Assembly: GCA_937885575.1 (NCBI GenBank)
Contig: CALABO010000015.1
Span: 16,934-80,933 of the forward strand
Source: an uncultured Pseudomonadota bacterium
Lineage (GTDB): Bacteria; Pseudomonadota; Alphaproteobacteria; Rs-D84
Direction of reading: 5' to 3'
DNA length: 64,000 bases
Part shown: positions 25,747 to 35,465 of the stretch, piece by piece
Numbering within the stretch: the stretch's first letter is position 1
How the letters are laid out: each line of letters begins with the position of its first letter
The notes under the pieces: model-generated
Databases searched by the model: none
Told to the model about the DNA's origin: nothing
The model's input: the letters and a program-made list of their open reading frames with translations, nothing else
Made by a program: the position numbers and the translations under genes

Positions 25747-25821
25747 CAAAATACAATATTTCAAGTATTTTTTGACAAACCGTATATTTAATATAAAATG
25801 AAAAAGAAAAAGGATTTATGT

Positions 25822-26412
25822 ATGAAAGATGAAAAGATTGTAAATTTGGCATACTTTGCAGGGCGGTTGTTAAAACCGTTTATCGCGATTTGGGCACCAA
25901 TTGTCGCATCGCAACAGGTTAGATACGAACTTGCAGACCCAGATAAACTTACAGAGCCAATTAAACTGGGCAAAAGGTTAAGAAAACATACTAAAAGTTT
26001 TATGGAATGCAAGGTTCATGCGTTGCCGGATTATTTTGCGAACAAAGCGATAGCGTATAACGAACGGCGCGCAGAAAAACGCATCAATGTGATTTACTAT
26101 GTGCAACCTGAAATTGATGAGAAACAAATTGGCGATATTGTTGCGAAGTTAAACAATGCGCCGGTACTTACTGTTTCATATTTTGAAAAGACCGAACATC
26201 AAGCGGCGGTGCCGGCATCGTGTGAATTTGGCGATTATGTTATTCATTTTTCACCGGCGGGAACCCAGTGGTGTGGTGGTATGCGCGGAAATGGGTATAT
26301 TTCTAAAAAAACTTTGAACGGTGCATCGCGGCAAATTTGCACTATATCGCCGAACCTTTCCGATTATTTGGCAATAATCGCAAGAAAACAGGAAAATTTT
26401 TTGTCGCGATAA
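25822..26412 (+). CDS. Hypothetical protein
   Basis: A 196-residue protein of unknown family. It begins MKDEKIVNLAYFAGRLLKPFIAIWAP, with a possibly membrane-associated amphipathic helix. A basic stretch (KLGKRLRKHTKSF) and a mixed alpha/beta region with VIYYVQPEIDEKQIG follow, then a C-terminal WCGGMRGNGYISKK. The start at 25822 was preferred to 25798 because AAGGA lies 8 bases upstream. It is alone between the ileS leader and tRNA-Thr, divergent from ileS. Confidence 0.7.
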   Translation: MKDEKIVNLAYFAGRLLKPFIAIWAPIVASQQVRYELADPDKLTEPIKLGKRLRKHTKSFMECKVHALPDYFANKAIAYNERRAEKRINVIYYVQPEIDEKQIGDIVAKLNNAPVLTVSYFEKTEHQAAVPASCEFGDYVIHFSPAGTQWCGGMRGNGYISKKTLNGASRQICTISPNLSDYLAIIARKQENFLSR

Positions 26413-26418
26413 AATTTG

Positions 26419-26494
26419 TGGTGCCGGTGATAGGACTTGAACCTACGACCCCCTCATTACGAATGAGATGCTCTACCAACTGAGCTACACCGGC
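26419..26494 (-). tRNA. tRNA-Thr (CGT)
   Basis: The reverse strand folds as a 76-base cloverleaf: acceptor GCCGGTG/CACCGGC, anticodon arm CTCA-TTCGTAA-TGAG (anticodon CGT, codon ACG), T-loop TTCAAGT and encoded CCA. TTGAAA and TAAAGT with a 17-base spacer lie upstream. Confidence 0.96.
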
Positions 26495-26550
26495 GTTCCG
26501 TGAGACACACTTTACATGACAATATTTCTATTTTCAAGTGTTTTCCGTGT

Positions 26551-27015
26551 TTATTTTTCTTTCCCGTGTTGGGTTTTATAGATGCGAATTGTCAAACCAT
26601 CAAAATTTATCGTTTTGACCGGTTCGCGCAGGTTTCCATAAAACGGGTTCTTGTACCGTTCGGTGGATTCGATTGGTTTCCTGGTGGTGCTGATTATAAT
26701 TGTATCAATCACAGACATATCATACGCCACCTTTAAGAATACCGGCCCCCCAACCAAAAACGCGTTTGGATACCTAATGTTTAGGACGGGCAAAGATTTG
26801 GCCCCCGTTTTTTCCGCTACAATAAATTCACGCGCAGGGTCGTTTAACATTTTTTGTGGCAACAGGTCATATGTATGTTTTGAACATACGCACTTACTTT
26901 CAATGGTTGTGAGCAAATTGAATACCTGTTTATCCAACACCGGTGTCCATGTCATTGTGTCGTTTGGACCCGTTGCCATATATCCGTTGGCGGATTCGAC
27001 CAAAATTGCTTTCAT
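26551..27015 (-). CDS. Dihydrofolate reductase-like protein
   Basis: The 154-residue protein has the DHFR/RibD-C fold pattern: MKAILVESANGYMATG at the N-terminus, a MTWTPVLDKQVF helix where DHFR-family members have a W-x-EDK motif, and the NADPH-loop VGGPVFLKVAYD. It probably reduces dihydrofolate to tetrahydrofolate or acts on a related pterin or pyrimidine. It is divergent from classical FolA and lacks its usual active-site spacing, so another substrate is possible. It is a single gene, 56 bases upstream of tRNA-Thr in the same direction. Confidence 0.75.
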   Translation of the reverse strand: MKAILVESANGYMATGPNDTMTWTPVLDKQVFNLLTTIESKCVCSKHTYDLLPQKMLNDPAREFIVAEKTGAKSLPVLNIRYPNAFLVGGPVFLKVAYDMSVIDTIIISTTRKPIESTERYKNPFYGNLREPVKTINFDGLTIRIYKTQHGKEK

Positions 27016-27146
27016 GTGTTTCTCTTTTTTATTTCGATTTTAGTATAAGAGAGATTCGGCGATTTTCAAGAATAAATTCATATTTTTTATTGTAAAAAAT
27101 TATTGTCGCCGTGAGTATATTTCTCGGCTTTTTTGCAATTTTTTTA

Positions 27147-27168
27147 CAAAAAAGCCGGCGATGCCGGC
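27147..27168 (-). terminator. Terminator downstream of pheT
   Basis: On the minus strand GCCGGC-ATC-GCCGGC (27168-27154) followed by TTTTTTG. It closes the rpmI-rplT-pheS-pheT operon. Confidence 0.85.
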
Positions 27169-27201
27169 CTAAATGATAAAAAAGTTCAAAAAAACCGGTG
27201 A

Positions 27202-29508
27202 TTATTTGTCCCGGACATGGGCGGGACATTTCTTTTCAACCGCGGCGATTATGTCGGCGTGCAATTTTGCCAAATCAGATTCCGACATTTTTTCGCGCGG
27301 TGTAAAGGTGATTGTGAACGCAACGGACTTTTTGCCGTCACCCATTTCGAACGAATCAAACACAACCGCACTTGATATCGGGTTTGTTGCATATCGCGCC
27401 GCCGCAACCAACCGGTCAGCCGGAAAATCAGATGGCACAACAAACGCAAAGTCACGCGTTATCGGTTGAAAATCGCCCATAACAATTGGCCCATGTGGCA
27501 AAACCCGACGCGGCAGGTTTTCTATATCGCCAACAATACCGATAACAACATTTGTTTTTATCTTTAACGCGCGCGCAACCGACGGATGCAATTCGCCAAA
27601 TTCCGCCAAAACCTTTTTACCTTGCATTATTGCACCATAACGATACGGGTGCACCCAAAGTGGTGGATTTTCGGTGTCTATTGTAAAGTTTTGACCGTTT
27701 AGCAGTGAAACAATATCCGCCTTTACATCATATATATCAACCGGACGATTACGTTTTTGCCAATGTTTTGGTGATGTTGCACCGGTGCGAACAATACAAA
27801 TTTCGGTGTGTTGTTCGCCCGGCATATCGCCGTCGAAAACCGTTCCCATTTCAAACAAATTCAAATCAGGATATCCGCGTTTTTCGTTTTCCAAAACCGC
27901 GTTCAACAAAATTCCAAGTAATGAATTTCGCGCCGTATCAAAGTCCGCAATAATAGGATTCGCGACGCATACAGACGGTTTGTTGGATAAAATCTTTTCA
28001 ATACGCGAATTACCAAAACCATACGAACGGCATTCATTCAACCCACGTGCGGCAAGTTTTTGTTTTGTATGCAAATCAAAATTATCGCCACGCACCGCGT
28101 CACCCGTGGTGTGCGTGTCGTTTTGTGCAATTTTATCGTATCCATAAATACGAATTAAATCCGCGACAATTGTTTCCGGAATTTTAACATCAACGCGCAT
28201 ACTTGGTGCGGTTAGTTTCCATTTCTTTACGCCGAAATTCCCCGTATAGCCAAGTTTTGTTAAAATATTTTTCATGTCACCAACGGGCATTTCGATTCCG
28301 GTTTTTTGAACGAACAGTTCCGGAGAAAATTCGATTTCCGGATTCATCGGCGTGTCCGTTCCCGCCGCAGAAAAACCAACGACCGTACCACCACATGCGT
28401 CCGTGATAATCTTTACGGTCGCCATTAGTGCCGCGCCGGTTATTGTCGGATCAATACCGCGTTCATAGCGATACGATGCGTCGGTTGACATCGACAGCCG
28501 CTTTGATGTTTTACGAATACACACCGGGTCAAAGTACGCACTTTCCAAAATTATATTTTTTGTTTTATCAGATGTACAACCGCGTGCGCCACCAACAACA
28601 CCGGCCAGTGCAAGGACCCCCGCGTCATCGGCAACAACAATATCGGTATTTTTTAATTCGTGTTTTGTTCCGAATAAATCTGTAAATTCTTCGCCATCCG
28701 TTGCCATGCGCACCGTGATATTACCAACAATTTCATCCGCATCAAAACAATGCATTGGTTGTGCCATGTCATAGCAAATATAGTTTGTTGCATCGATTGG
28801 CGCGTTCTTTGGATTTATGCCGATTGCGCGCAGGCGCGATGCGATTTTTGCGGAACTTTGCGCCATTTTTATATTGTGAATTTCCGCAAGTTTATATGCG
28901 CGACATTTATCAGTTTTTAATTTTACACCGCGCGCCTTGCCGGACACCGCGAATTTGTCGTCCTGTGGTTCGATATATTCGCCCGCGCCCGCCGCAGACA
29001 GGTCACGTGCAACACCGCGCACCGCCAAATAATCGGGACGGTTCGGTGTAATACCCGCATCAAAGACCGTTGGGCAATCGACAACAGGTGTGCCGATTTT
29101 TGTATTTTCGGGCAATTCGATAATACCACTGTGGTCATCGTTTATGCCAAGTTCGCGGCCACTGCACATCATGCCGTCGGACACAACACCGCGCAATTTA
29201 CCGCTTTGGATTTCGTGGCCTTGGATTACACAACCCGGCCGTGCAAGTGCGGATATCATACCAACACGCACATTGGGTGCGCCACAGACAACCTGGCGCA
29301 AATCTTTGCCGCCGTCATCAACCATTAAAACATGCAAATGGTCGCTGTTTTCATGTGGTTTGCATTCCACAACACGCGCCGCAATCGGGGACAGAGGGGC
29401 AATTAAATCTTCAACCTCTAGCCCGATGTGTGTCAGTTTGTCCGCGATTTCCGTGGCGGATAAATTTGTATTTAGGTATTCTTTTAACCAATCAAAAGTC
29501 CATTTCAT
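27202..29508 (-). CDS. pheT: Phenylalanyl-tRNA synthetase beta subunit
   Basis: The 768-residue beta subunit of the (alpha-beta)2 enzyme. In order it has an N-terminal EMAP-II-like tRNA-binding domain (HPHENSDHLHVLMVDDG region), the B3/4 editing domain (SMSTDASYRYERGIDP at its end), B5, the catalytic-like core, and a C-terminal ferredoxin-fold anticodon-binding domain (RDFAFVVPSDFPAD to the end). Length is near the usual 790-800. It follows pheS by 16 bases and ends the operon before the terminator at 27168. Confidence 0.96.
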   Translation of the reverse strand: MKWTFDWLKEYLNTNLSATEIADKLTHIGLEVEDLIAPLSPIAARVVECKPHENSDHLHVLMVDDGGKDLRQVVCGAPNVRVGMISALARPGCVIQGHEIQSGKLRGVVSDGMMCSGRELGINDDHSGIIELPENTKIGTPVVDCPTVFDAGITPNRPDYLAVRGVARDLSAAGAGEYIEPQDDKFAVSGKARGVKLKTDKCRAYKLAEIHNIKMAQSSAKIASRLRAIGINPKNAPIDATNYICYDMAQPMHCFDADEIVGNITVRMATDGEEFTDLFGTKHELKNTDIVVADDAGVLALAGVVGGARGCTSDKTKNIILESAYFDPVCIRKTSKRLSMSTDASYRYERGIDPTITGAALMATVKIITDACGGTVVGFSAAGTDTPMNPEIEFSPELFVQKTGIEMPVGDMKNILTKLGYTGNFGVKKWKLTAPSMRVDVKIPETIVADLIRIYGYDKIAQNDTHTTGDAVRGDNFDLHTKQKLAARGLNECRSYGFGNSRIEKILSNKPSVCVANPIIADFDTARNSLLGILLNAVLENEKRGYPDLNLFEMGTVFDGDMPGEQHTEICIVRTGATSPKHWQKRNRPVDIYDVKADIVSLLNGQNFTIDTENPPLWVHPYRYGAIMQGKKVLAEFGELHPSVARALKIKTNVVIGIVGDIENLPRRVLPHGPIVMGDFQPITRDFAFVVPSDFPADRLVAAARYATNPISSAVVFDSFEMGDGKKSVAFTITFTPREKMSESDLAKLHADIIAAVEKKCPAHVRDK

Positions 29509-29524
29509 TTTTCACACCTTTTTA

Positions 29525-30475
29525 TTAAAAACCACATGTTTTTAGCCAACGAACATCATTGCCATACAAATCGCGCAAATCCGGCAGGTTATATTTCAAC
29601 ATCGCAAGTCGGTCAAGACCAAAACCAAATGCAAATCCTTGGTACTTATCAGGGTCAATGCCACAATTACGCAACACATTTGGATGAACCATACCCGCGC
29701 CCATCATTTCCAACCAACGGTCGCCGTTCCATTTCATATCAACCTCTATACTGGGGTCGGTGAAAGGAAAATACGATGGCCGAATACGTAATTCAACATT
29801 ACTAAGTCCAAAGAAACGCTTAAAAAACGCGCGGATATCACCGACTAAATCGGAAAGTGTGACATTTTTGTCTATATAAAGTCCTTCGACCTGGCCGAAC
29901 ATTGGGCCGTGGGTCGCGTCCATTTCTTTGCGATATGTTGAACCGGTCGCGAACATTTTAATCGGCACGCCTTCGGTTTCCATCGCACGAATTTGAATTG
30001 CCGATGTTTGTGTGCGCATAACATTGCCGTTCGGCAAAAAGAAAGTGTCTTGCATATCACGCGCAGGGTGGTGTGCAGGTGTATTTAGCGCGGTAAAATT
30101 ATGCCAATCGTCTTCGATTTCCGGGCCCGTATGACGCGTATAACCAAAAGATTCCAAAATTTCGGATATTTCCGACAATGCCTTGGTCAATGGGTGAATT
30201 GTTCCGCGGTTTTCCGGTTCCGCGTCCAATGTCACATCAAGTTTTTGTGTGGCAAGTGCGGCGTTTAATTCCGTAGTTTCGATTTCCGATTGGCGCGATT
30301 TGAACAATTCACGCAATTCGGTATTTTCACGGTTTAATTCCGCACGCGCATCATTATCCAAATTCTTCATTTCGCGCAATTTTGCGGTCATTGTGCCATT
30401 TTTACCAAACACGGACGCATACAGTTCCTGTAATTCATTTAATGTTTTGGTATTTTTAATTTGTTCTTTTAGCAT
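29525..30475 (-). CDS. pheS: Phenylalanyl-tRNA synthetase alpha subunit
   Basis: The 316-residue catalytic subunit. It has a shortened N-terminal coiled coil (LKEQIKNTKTLNEL), motif 1 region, motif 2 FATGSTYRKEMDATH with the arginine that binds ATP, and motif 3 GFAFGFGLDRLAML. Usual length is 330-340; the difference is in the coiled coil. The 82-base gap after rplT holds an imperfect GC hairpin (GGGGCCGC/GCGACCCC) without a T-tract and no convincing Phe-rich leader peptide, unlike the E. coli pheM arrangement. Confidence 0.96.
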   Translation of the reverse strand: MLKEQIKNTKTLNELQELYASVFGKNGTMTAKLREMKNLDNDARAELNRENTELRELFKSRQSEIETTELNAALATQKLDVTLDAEPENRGTIHPLTKALSEISEILESFGYTRHTGPEIEDDWHNFTALNTPAHHPARDMQDTFFLPNGNVMRTQTSAIQIRAMETEGVPIKMFATGSTYRKEMDATHGPMFGQVEGLYIDKNVTLSDLVGDIRAFFKRFFGLSNVELRIRPSYFPFTDPSIEVDMKWNGDRWLEMMGAGMVHPNVLRNCGIDPDKYQGFAFGFGLDRLAMLKYNLPDLRDLYGNDVRWLKTCGF

Positions 30476-30557
30476 GATATTTACCTTTTAATAAATACGG
30501 GGTCGCGGTTGCGGCCCCATAATCTTAGAATAAAAACAATTCGCCGCCAAGGGTTTT

Positions 30558-30923
30558 TTATTTATCCCCGGCAATAAATCGTTTTGCGGTTTCAATCAGT
30601 TTTGCGAAATTCGCATCACCCACATACGCCATTTCCGCCAAAACCTTGCGGTCAAGTTCAATTCCCGCCTTGTGCAGGCCGTTCATAAACTGGCTATATG
30701 TAATTCCAGACGGACGCACCGCCGCATTGATACGAACAATCCACAGTGACCGAAAATCGCGCTTTTTGGTGCGACGGTCGCGGTATGCATACTGACCCGC
30801 CTTTTCTGATTTTTCACGCGCGGCACGGTATGTGCTGCTGTGCCGGCCAAGGAACCCCTTGGCACGTTCAAGAATTTTATTGTGTTTTTGACGAACCGTT
30901 GTTCCACGTTTTACCCTTGCCAT
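30558..30923 (-). CDS. rplT: 50S ribosomal protein L20
   Basis: The 121-residue basic protein begins MARVKRGTTVRQKHNKILER and contains GFLGRHSSTYRAA and the C-terminal KVLAEMAYVGDANFAKLIE, all typical of bL20, an early assembly protein on 23S rRNA. It follows rpmI by 15 bases. infC, which often precedes rpmI-rplT, is not present. Confidence 0.98.
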   Translation of the reverse strand: MARVKRGTTVRQKHNKILERAKGFLGRHSSTYRAAREKSEKAGQYAYRDRRTKKRDFRSLWIVRINAAVRPSGITYSQFMNGLHKAGIELDRKVLAEMAYVGDANFAKLIETAKRFIAGDK

Positions 30924-30938
30924 TTTCGCCCCCTTATT

Positions 30939-31142
30939 TTATTTCAAACCATACGGCGCCAGGATTTTCGCCTGAGCCACCATGTTTTCGTTTAGATATT
31001 GCGGTTTTGACCCGGCGTTATTTGCACGCGCAGATTTTTTACGCAGAAGTTTCTTGTGGGCGTTCCGGCGAACGTTGATTTTACCGGTCGCGGTCATTCT
31101 TGCACGCTTTTTCAAGTATGACTTTGTTTTTAATTTTGGCAT
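30939..31142 (-). CDS. rpmI: 50S ribosomal protein L35
   Basis: A 67-residue basic protein beginning MPKLKTKSYLKKRARMT with the family block HKKLLRKKSARANN. It is bL35. This is the first gene of the minus-strand rpmI-rplT-pheS-pheT operon, divergent from mreC across 141 bases. There is no infC upstream. Confidence 0.97.
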   Translation of the reverse strand: MPKLKTKSYLKKRARMTATGKINVRRNAHKKLLRKKSARANNAGSKPQYLNENMVAQAKILAPYGLK

Positions 31143-31283
31143 TTTTTACCTCTTTTGTTTATATATCCTTATGGCAATGCCTTTGCCATTTCGGACTGTT
31201 TGTGGTCGGATTATGACACAATTTCTGCAAAAATCAAGTTTTTATTGAATAATCGTTTTTTTGTGGTTAAACTGTCGCACGAC

Positions 31284-32108
31284 ATGAGTTCCAAGAAAGT
31301 ATCTTCCAGGTTGCGCACTATCATAAAGGCCATCGGTTTCGGGTGCTTGGTGCCCGCGATTGCCATATATATTATTGTCGCAAAGCCCGATTTTCGGTTT
31401 GCAAATGGTGTCGCGCACGCAATTTTTCCGGTATTTCATGCGATTGGGGACGCGGTAAGTTGGCCTTTTCGGGCGGGCGGAAAAATAGTAAAGCGGATTC
31501 ATCGCGTTTCGGTTTTAGAGGAAGAAAATGAAGAACTGCGCACAAGACTTGCCGCCGCACTGGCAAAACAGACCGATTGCGATGTCGCGATTTTGGAAAA
31601 CAAAAAACTTATTCGTGAATTGGGGGTTGCACGAAATACGGACTATGGAACGGTTATCGCAGATGTTATGTATGACAATTCCGCTGTGCACCATGAAACT
31701 TTTATGATAAATCGGGGCGCGGCCGATGGGGTTGAACCGGGTATGGCCATCATTTCTTTTGAAAATAAAATGGTTGGCACGGTTATTGATTCGGGGATGC
31801 ACTTTGCGCGCGTACGGTCGCTTATTGATTCATCGACAAATATCGCCGTTCGCATCGCCGGGTCCGAAGTTCATGGGTTCTTGCACGGGGACGGGTCATC
31901 AACGCCGTCTGTTGGTTTTTTTAGTGACCATAAATTCCAAGGTAAAAAAGGCGTAAAATTACTTACCAGTAATATAAGTGGTATTTTGCCGCCAGATATT
32001 TATGTTGGCGAAATGAAAAACGAAACAGATGTCGATGTCGCGTTGCCTTGGAATGTGTCGCGCGTGATTGTGTTAAAGTTCACTGGGGAAAATGGCGATT
32101 ATCAATGA
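31284..32108 (+). CDS. mreC: Rod shape-determining protein MreC
   Basis: MreC is a bitopic membrane protein scaffolding the elongasome. The 274-residue protein has an N-terminal TM segment (AIGFGCLVPAIAIYIIV, about residues 16-33), a coiled coil (VSVLEEENEELRTRLAAALA, about 75-95), then the beta-rich MreC domain with NRGAADGVEPGMAII and VRSLIDSSTNIAVRIAGS. The start at 31284 was chosen as the first Met giving a normal N-terminus; the frame is open 43 codons upstream without similarity, and no clear SD is seen. Overlaps mreD as ATGA. Confidence 0.93.
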   Translation: MSSKKVSSRLRTIIKAIGFGCLVPAIAIYIIVAKPDFRFANGVAHAIFPVFHAIGDAVSWPFRAGGKIVKRIHRVSVLEEENEELRTRLAAALAKQTDCDVAILENKKLIRELGVARNTDYGTVIADVMYDNSAVHHETFMINRGAADGVEPGMAIISFENKMVGTVIDSGMHFARVRSLIDSSTNIAVRIAGSEVHGFLHGDGSSTPSVGFFSDHKFQGKKGVKLLTSNISGILPPDIYVGEMKNETDVDVALPWNVSRVIVLKFTGENGDYQ

Positions 32109-32560
32109 AGCAAAAGATTATAAAATATTTACAAATTGCTTTTCCGTTCTTGCTGACCATTGCATTGTGGCGTTTGTCTTGTCCGTGGGTGAATTCGGCC
32201 GGTGTTCTTTGTATTATTCCGATTTTTTATTGTTCGTTTATTCGGCCTGTGCGTTATTTTTCCCCGTTTGCATTACTGATGTGTTTTTTACTTGATTATA
32301 AGTTCGGTGGCAATTTTATGTGGACGATATATTATTGCCTGTGTTATATGATATTGAAACTGCAAACGGCAATTGATTTGACGCATACCAAGAAATCCGG
32401 CGTATACGCGTTTATGACTTTTTTTGGTATAATAATTTTATTTATGTTTTTGCAACATATAAATCTTGTAAATTTGTTGTATGCGGTTGTTGTGTTTGCA
32501 ATTACAAGTACCTTATATATTCCAATGGTTGTGACAATACGGGCGGTTCAAAATGATTGA
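32105..32560 (+). CDS. mreD: Rod shape-determining protein MreD
   Basis: A 151-residue hydrophobic protein with four to five predicted TM segments (for example IAFPFLLTIALWRLSC and FFGIIILFMFLQHINL). Its sequence is weakly conserved, as usual for MreD; the position between mreC and the PBP2 gene is the main evidence. The start overlaps the mreC stop (ATGA) and the end overlaps mrdA by 8 bases, so the unit is translationally coupled. Confidence 0.85.
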   Translation: MKQKIIKYLQIAFPFLLTIALWRLSCPWVNSAGVLCIIPIFYCSFIRPVRYFSPFALLMCFLLDYKFGGNFMWTIYYCLCYMILKLQTAIDLTHTKKSGVYAFMTFFGIIILFMFLQHINLVNLLYAVVVFAITSTLYIPMVVTIRAVQND

Positions 32561-34322
32561 CAGTGAAATATCAAAACAATTTGACCGGCGAAGTGCGTTA
32601 TTTTTAACGGGTGGCGTGATTCTTACATCCGCGCTGATTTTGCGTATGTTGCAAATGCAGGTTTTTAATTATCATAGTTACAAAGAAAAAAGTGAAAATA
32701 ATTCTTTCCGTATTCAAATAAATATGCCCGAACGTGGCAAGATTCTATCCCGCAATGGCACGCCGATATCACACGATGCCCCGATTTACAGGTTGTATGT
32801 TATTCCCGAAGAAAGTGATGACTTGGAAGGTTTGGTAAAAACCGTGGCGCGGGAACTAAATTTACCAGAAAAGCGCGTAAAAACTATTTGGAAGCATATA
32901 AGAAAGCAACCAAAGTTTCAGCCAGTTTTGATAAGTGAAAATACTGATTGGAATGTTCTTGCGGGGATTCAGGCGAAAAATCTTTTGGGACTGCATATCC
33001 AAGATGGGTTTGCACGGCGTTATGAAATGGGGCCTGCCGGCGCACAAATTTTTGGCTATGTCGGCGCGCCAGAAAAGGCCGTGGCAAACACACCTTTTTA
33101 TACGCACGGGATTACGGGTTTAGAAAAAGTGTTTAATGAAAGCCTTGCAGGTATTCCGGGCAAAACAGTTATGATAACAAACGCCGTTGGGCGGGTCACC
33201 GGCGAAGACAAAGCAAAATTTGAACAACCGGTTACGGGGCAAAATATTCAGACGACTATTGATGAATCTGCACAACGCGCGTTATATGATTCACTGACAC
33301 TTTATAAATCGGGCTGTGGTGTGGCATTGGATATTGAAACCGGCGATATATTGGCGATGGCGTCCACCCCAAGTTTTGACCCAAATAACTTTTCGGGCGA
33401 TGATGCCGAAGAATACATTGCGGGACTGCGTAATAATTTTGCAAAACCATTTATGAACAAAGTGTTCGAAGGCCTTTATCCGCCCGGTTCAACATTCAAA
33501 ATTGTTGTTGCACTTGCGGGGTTAGAATCCGGTGCAATCACACCAAGCGAAACTATATTTTGTCCTGGATATTGGGAATATGGCGACCGGCGATATCATT
33601 GCTGGGAACACCGGGGCCACGGTCGTGTTAATGTTGTTGGTGCACTTAAACATTCTTGCGATATTTATTTTTATCAAATGGCATTGCGCATTGGTATTGA
33701 TGCGATAAAACATATGGCTATTAAACTGGGCCTTACTGAAAAATATATCGAAGATATTATTTCTAAACAGATGACCGGGATTATACCAGATAGAAAATGG
33801 AAGGAAACAAACAAAGGCGTAAATTGGGTGCATGGTGATACCGTTATCACCGGAATTGGCCAAGGTTTTACACTGGTGAACTGTATGCAATTGGCGGTTA
33901 TGATTGCGCGCACCGCATCAAATAAACGTGTTATTCCACGGCTTATAAAAACAAATAAAAAGCCGAAATTCGAATCAATAGGATTACAGAAAAAAAACTT
34001 GAATTATGTTTTAAATGGTTTAGAAGAAGTTCTTAAACCCGGTGGCACGGCGGCGGGCAGTGCGATAAATATTAATGGTGCAAAAATGGGTGGAAAAACC
34101 GGAACATCCCAAGTGCGCAGTATATCAAAGGCCGAACGCGCATCCGGGGTTCTAACGAACGAACAACTTGAATGGCATATGCGCAATCACGGGCTTTTCG
34201 TTGGATACGCACCGACAAACAACCCGAAATACGCCGTATGCGTGATAACTGAACATTCTGGGTCCAGTGGTTCCGCCGCACGCAGCGTAGCCGCAGTTAT
34301 GAAGGAATTGTTAAAAAAATGA
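32553..34322 (+). CDS. mrdA: Penicillin-binding protein 2 (elongasome transpeptidase)
   Basis: PBP2 cross-links peptidoglycan during elongation. The 589-residue protein has a short cytoplasmic tail, one TM segment (about 15-32) and the PBP dimer domain (RGKILSRNG). The transpeptidase domain carries STFK (catalytic Ser at about residue 313), SCD and KTG (GGKTGTSQV). SCD replaces the usual SxN third residue in the family-typical way of PBP2. It overlaps mrdB as ATGA and works with RodA and MreCD. Confidence 0.96.
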   Translation: MIDSEISKQFDRRSALFLTGGVILTSALILRMLQMQVFNYHSYKEKSENNSFRIQINMPERGKILSRNGTPISHDAPIYRLYVIPEESDDLEGLVKTVARELNLPEKRVKTIWKHIRKQPKFQPVLISENTDWNVLAGIQAKNLLGLHIQDGFARRYEMGPAGAQIFGYVGAPEKAVANTPFYTHGITGLEKVFNESLAGIPGKTVMITNAVGRVTGEDKAKFEQPVTGQNIQTTIDESAQRALYDSLTLYKSGCGVALDIETGDILAMASTPSFDPNNFSGDDAEEYIAGLRNNFAKPFMNKVFEGLYPPGSTFKIVVALAGLESGAITPSETIFCPGYWEYGDRRYHCWEHRGHGRVNVVGALKHSCDIYFYQMALRIGIDAIKHMAIKLGLTEKYIEDIISKQMTGIIPDRKWKETNKGVNWVHGDTVITGIGQGFTLVNCMQLAVMIARTASNKRVIPRLIKTNKKPKFESIGLQKKNLNYVLNGLEEVLKPGGTAAGSAININGAKMGGKTGTSQVRSISKAERASGVLTNEQLEWHMRNHGLFVGYAPTNNPKYAVCVITEHSGSSGSAARSVAAVMKELLKK

Positions 34323-35464
34323 GCAGACAGACACGCGTTTCAAATGCAAATATGATGAGTTTTTCTGAAAAACTCGGTCGTTTCTCGTGGCCAATGTTTG
34401 TTCCAATGTGTTTGATTTTGGTGTTTTCTGAACTTATTCTTTATTCCGCGGGTGGTGGTGCATGGCAACCGTTTGCGTTATCACAATTGATGAAGATTAT
34501 TCTTGGGTTTGGGCTTTTTTTCTTTGCGGCATTCACGAATATAAAACTTTGGATAAAATCCGCATACGGAATTTATGCGGTTGCAACAATACTTATTATA
34601 CTTGTCACTTTTGTTGGGCATACGGGTATGGGTGCACAAAGGTGGCTGAACCTTGGGTTTATGCATATTCAACCGTCCGAACCGTTCAAAATGGCGCTGG
34701 TGCTGGTGCTGGCGCGGTATTTCGCATGGATGAATTCGGTGGAACTGAATCAATTCAAAAACTATATTGTGCCGTTTTTGCTTATGCTGTTTCCGTTCGG
34801 ATTGATTGTTATGCAGCCCGACCTTGGGACCGCGCTTTCCATTGCTATGATTACGATTGGCATGTTTTATATTGTCGGCGCAAATAAAAAGTGGTTTATC
34901 ATTGGCGCAATTCTTGCGGTGATGGCGGCACCGGTTGTTTGGTTTGGCGGACTGCATCAATATCAACGCGAAAGAATTATAACATTTTTGAATCCCGACC
35001 ACGATGTCCAAGGTGCCGGTTATCAGATAACCCAGGCAAAAATCGCGTTTGGCAGTGGCGGTATTATCGGCAAGGGTTATATGAAGGGTTCGCAATCGCA
35101 ACAATCTTTCTTGCCCGAAAAACAGACTGATTTTATATTCACTATGCTTGGCGAAGAATTTGGTTTCTTGGGCGCGATGACTATCCTTATGATTTATACT
35201 TTTATCATTATTATTCTGTTTTGGGCCGCAAAAACATGTCGCAATCGATTTGGACAATTGGTGTGTTTTGGTTTTATGTTGAACTTTTTCATTTATTACT
35301 TTATAAATATATCCATGGTTTTGGGACTCATGCCGACCGTTGGTGTGCCGTTGCCACTGATGTCCTTTGGTGGCAGCAGTTTATTATCACTGATGTTCGG
35401 GTTCGGATTATGCGAAAACGCACACATACACAAAGACCAACAATTATCTGCAAAAGGGAACTGA
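34319..35464 (+). CDS. mrdB: Rod shape-determining SEDS glycosyltransferase RodA
   Basis: A 381-residue SEDS-family peptidoglycan polymerase with about ten TM segments. Family motifs include GAQRWLNLGFMHIQPSEPFK, MQPDLGTALSIAM and GVPLPLMSFGGSS near the C-terminus. It pairs with PBP2 encoded just upstream (ATGA overlap). The 3' end is one base from topA. Confidence 0.96.
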   Translation: MSRQTRVSNANMMSFSEKLGRFSWPMFVPMCLILVFSELILYSAGGGAWQPFALSQLMKIILGFGLFFFAAFTNIKLWIKSAYGIYAVATILIILVTFVGHTGMGAQRWLNLGFMHIQPSEPFKMALVLVLARYFAWMNSVELNQFKNYIVPFLLMLFPFGLIVMQPDLGTALSIAMITIGMFYIVGANKKWFIIGAILAVMAAPVVWFGGLHQYQRERIITFLNPDHDVQGAGYQITQAKIAFGSGGIIGKGYMKGSQSQQSFLPEKQTDFIFTMLGEEFGFLGAMTILMIYTFIIIILFWAAKTCRNRFGQLVCFGFMLNFFIYYFINISMVLGLMPTVGVPLPLMSFGGSSLLSLMFGFGLCENAHIHKDQQLSAKGN

Positions 35465-35465
35465 T

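Noticed and set aside
30476..30557. A pheM-like leader peptide before pheS
   Set aside because: Only a TTG-started MFLF-like frame and MGPQPRPRIY can be read; the GC hairpin has a mismatch and no T-tract.
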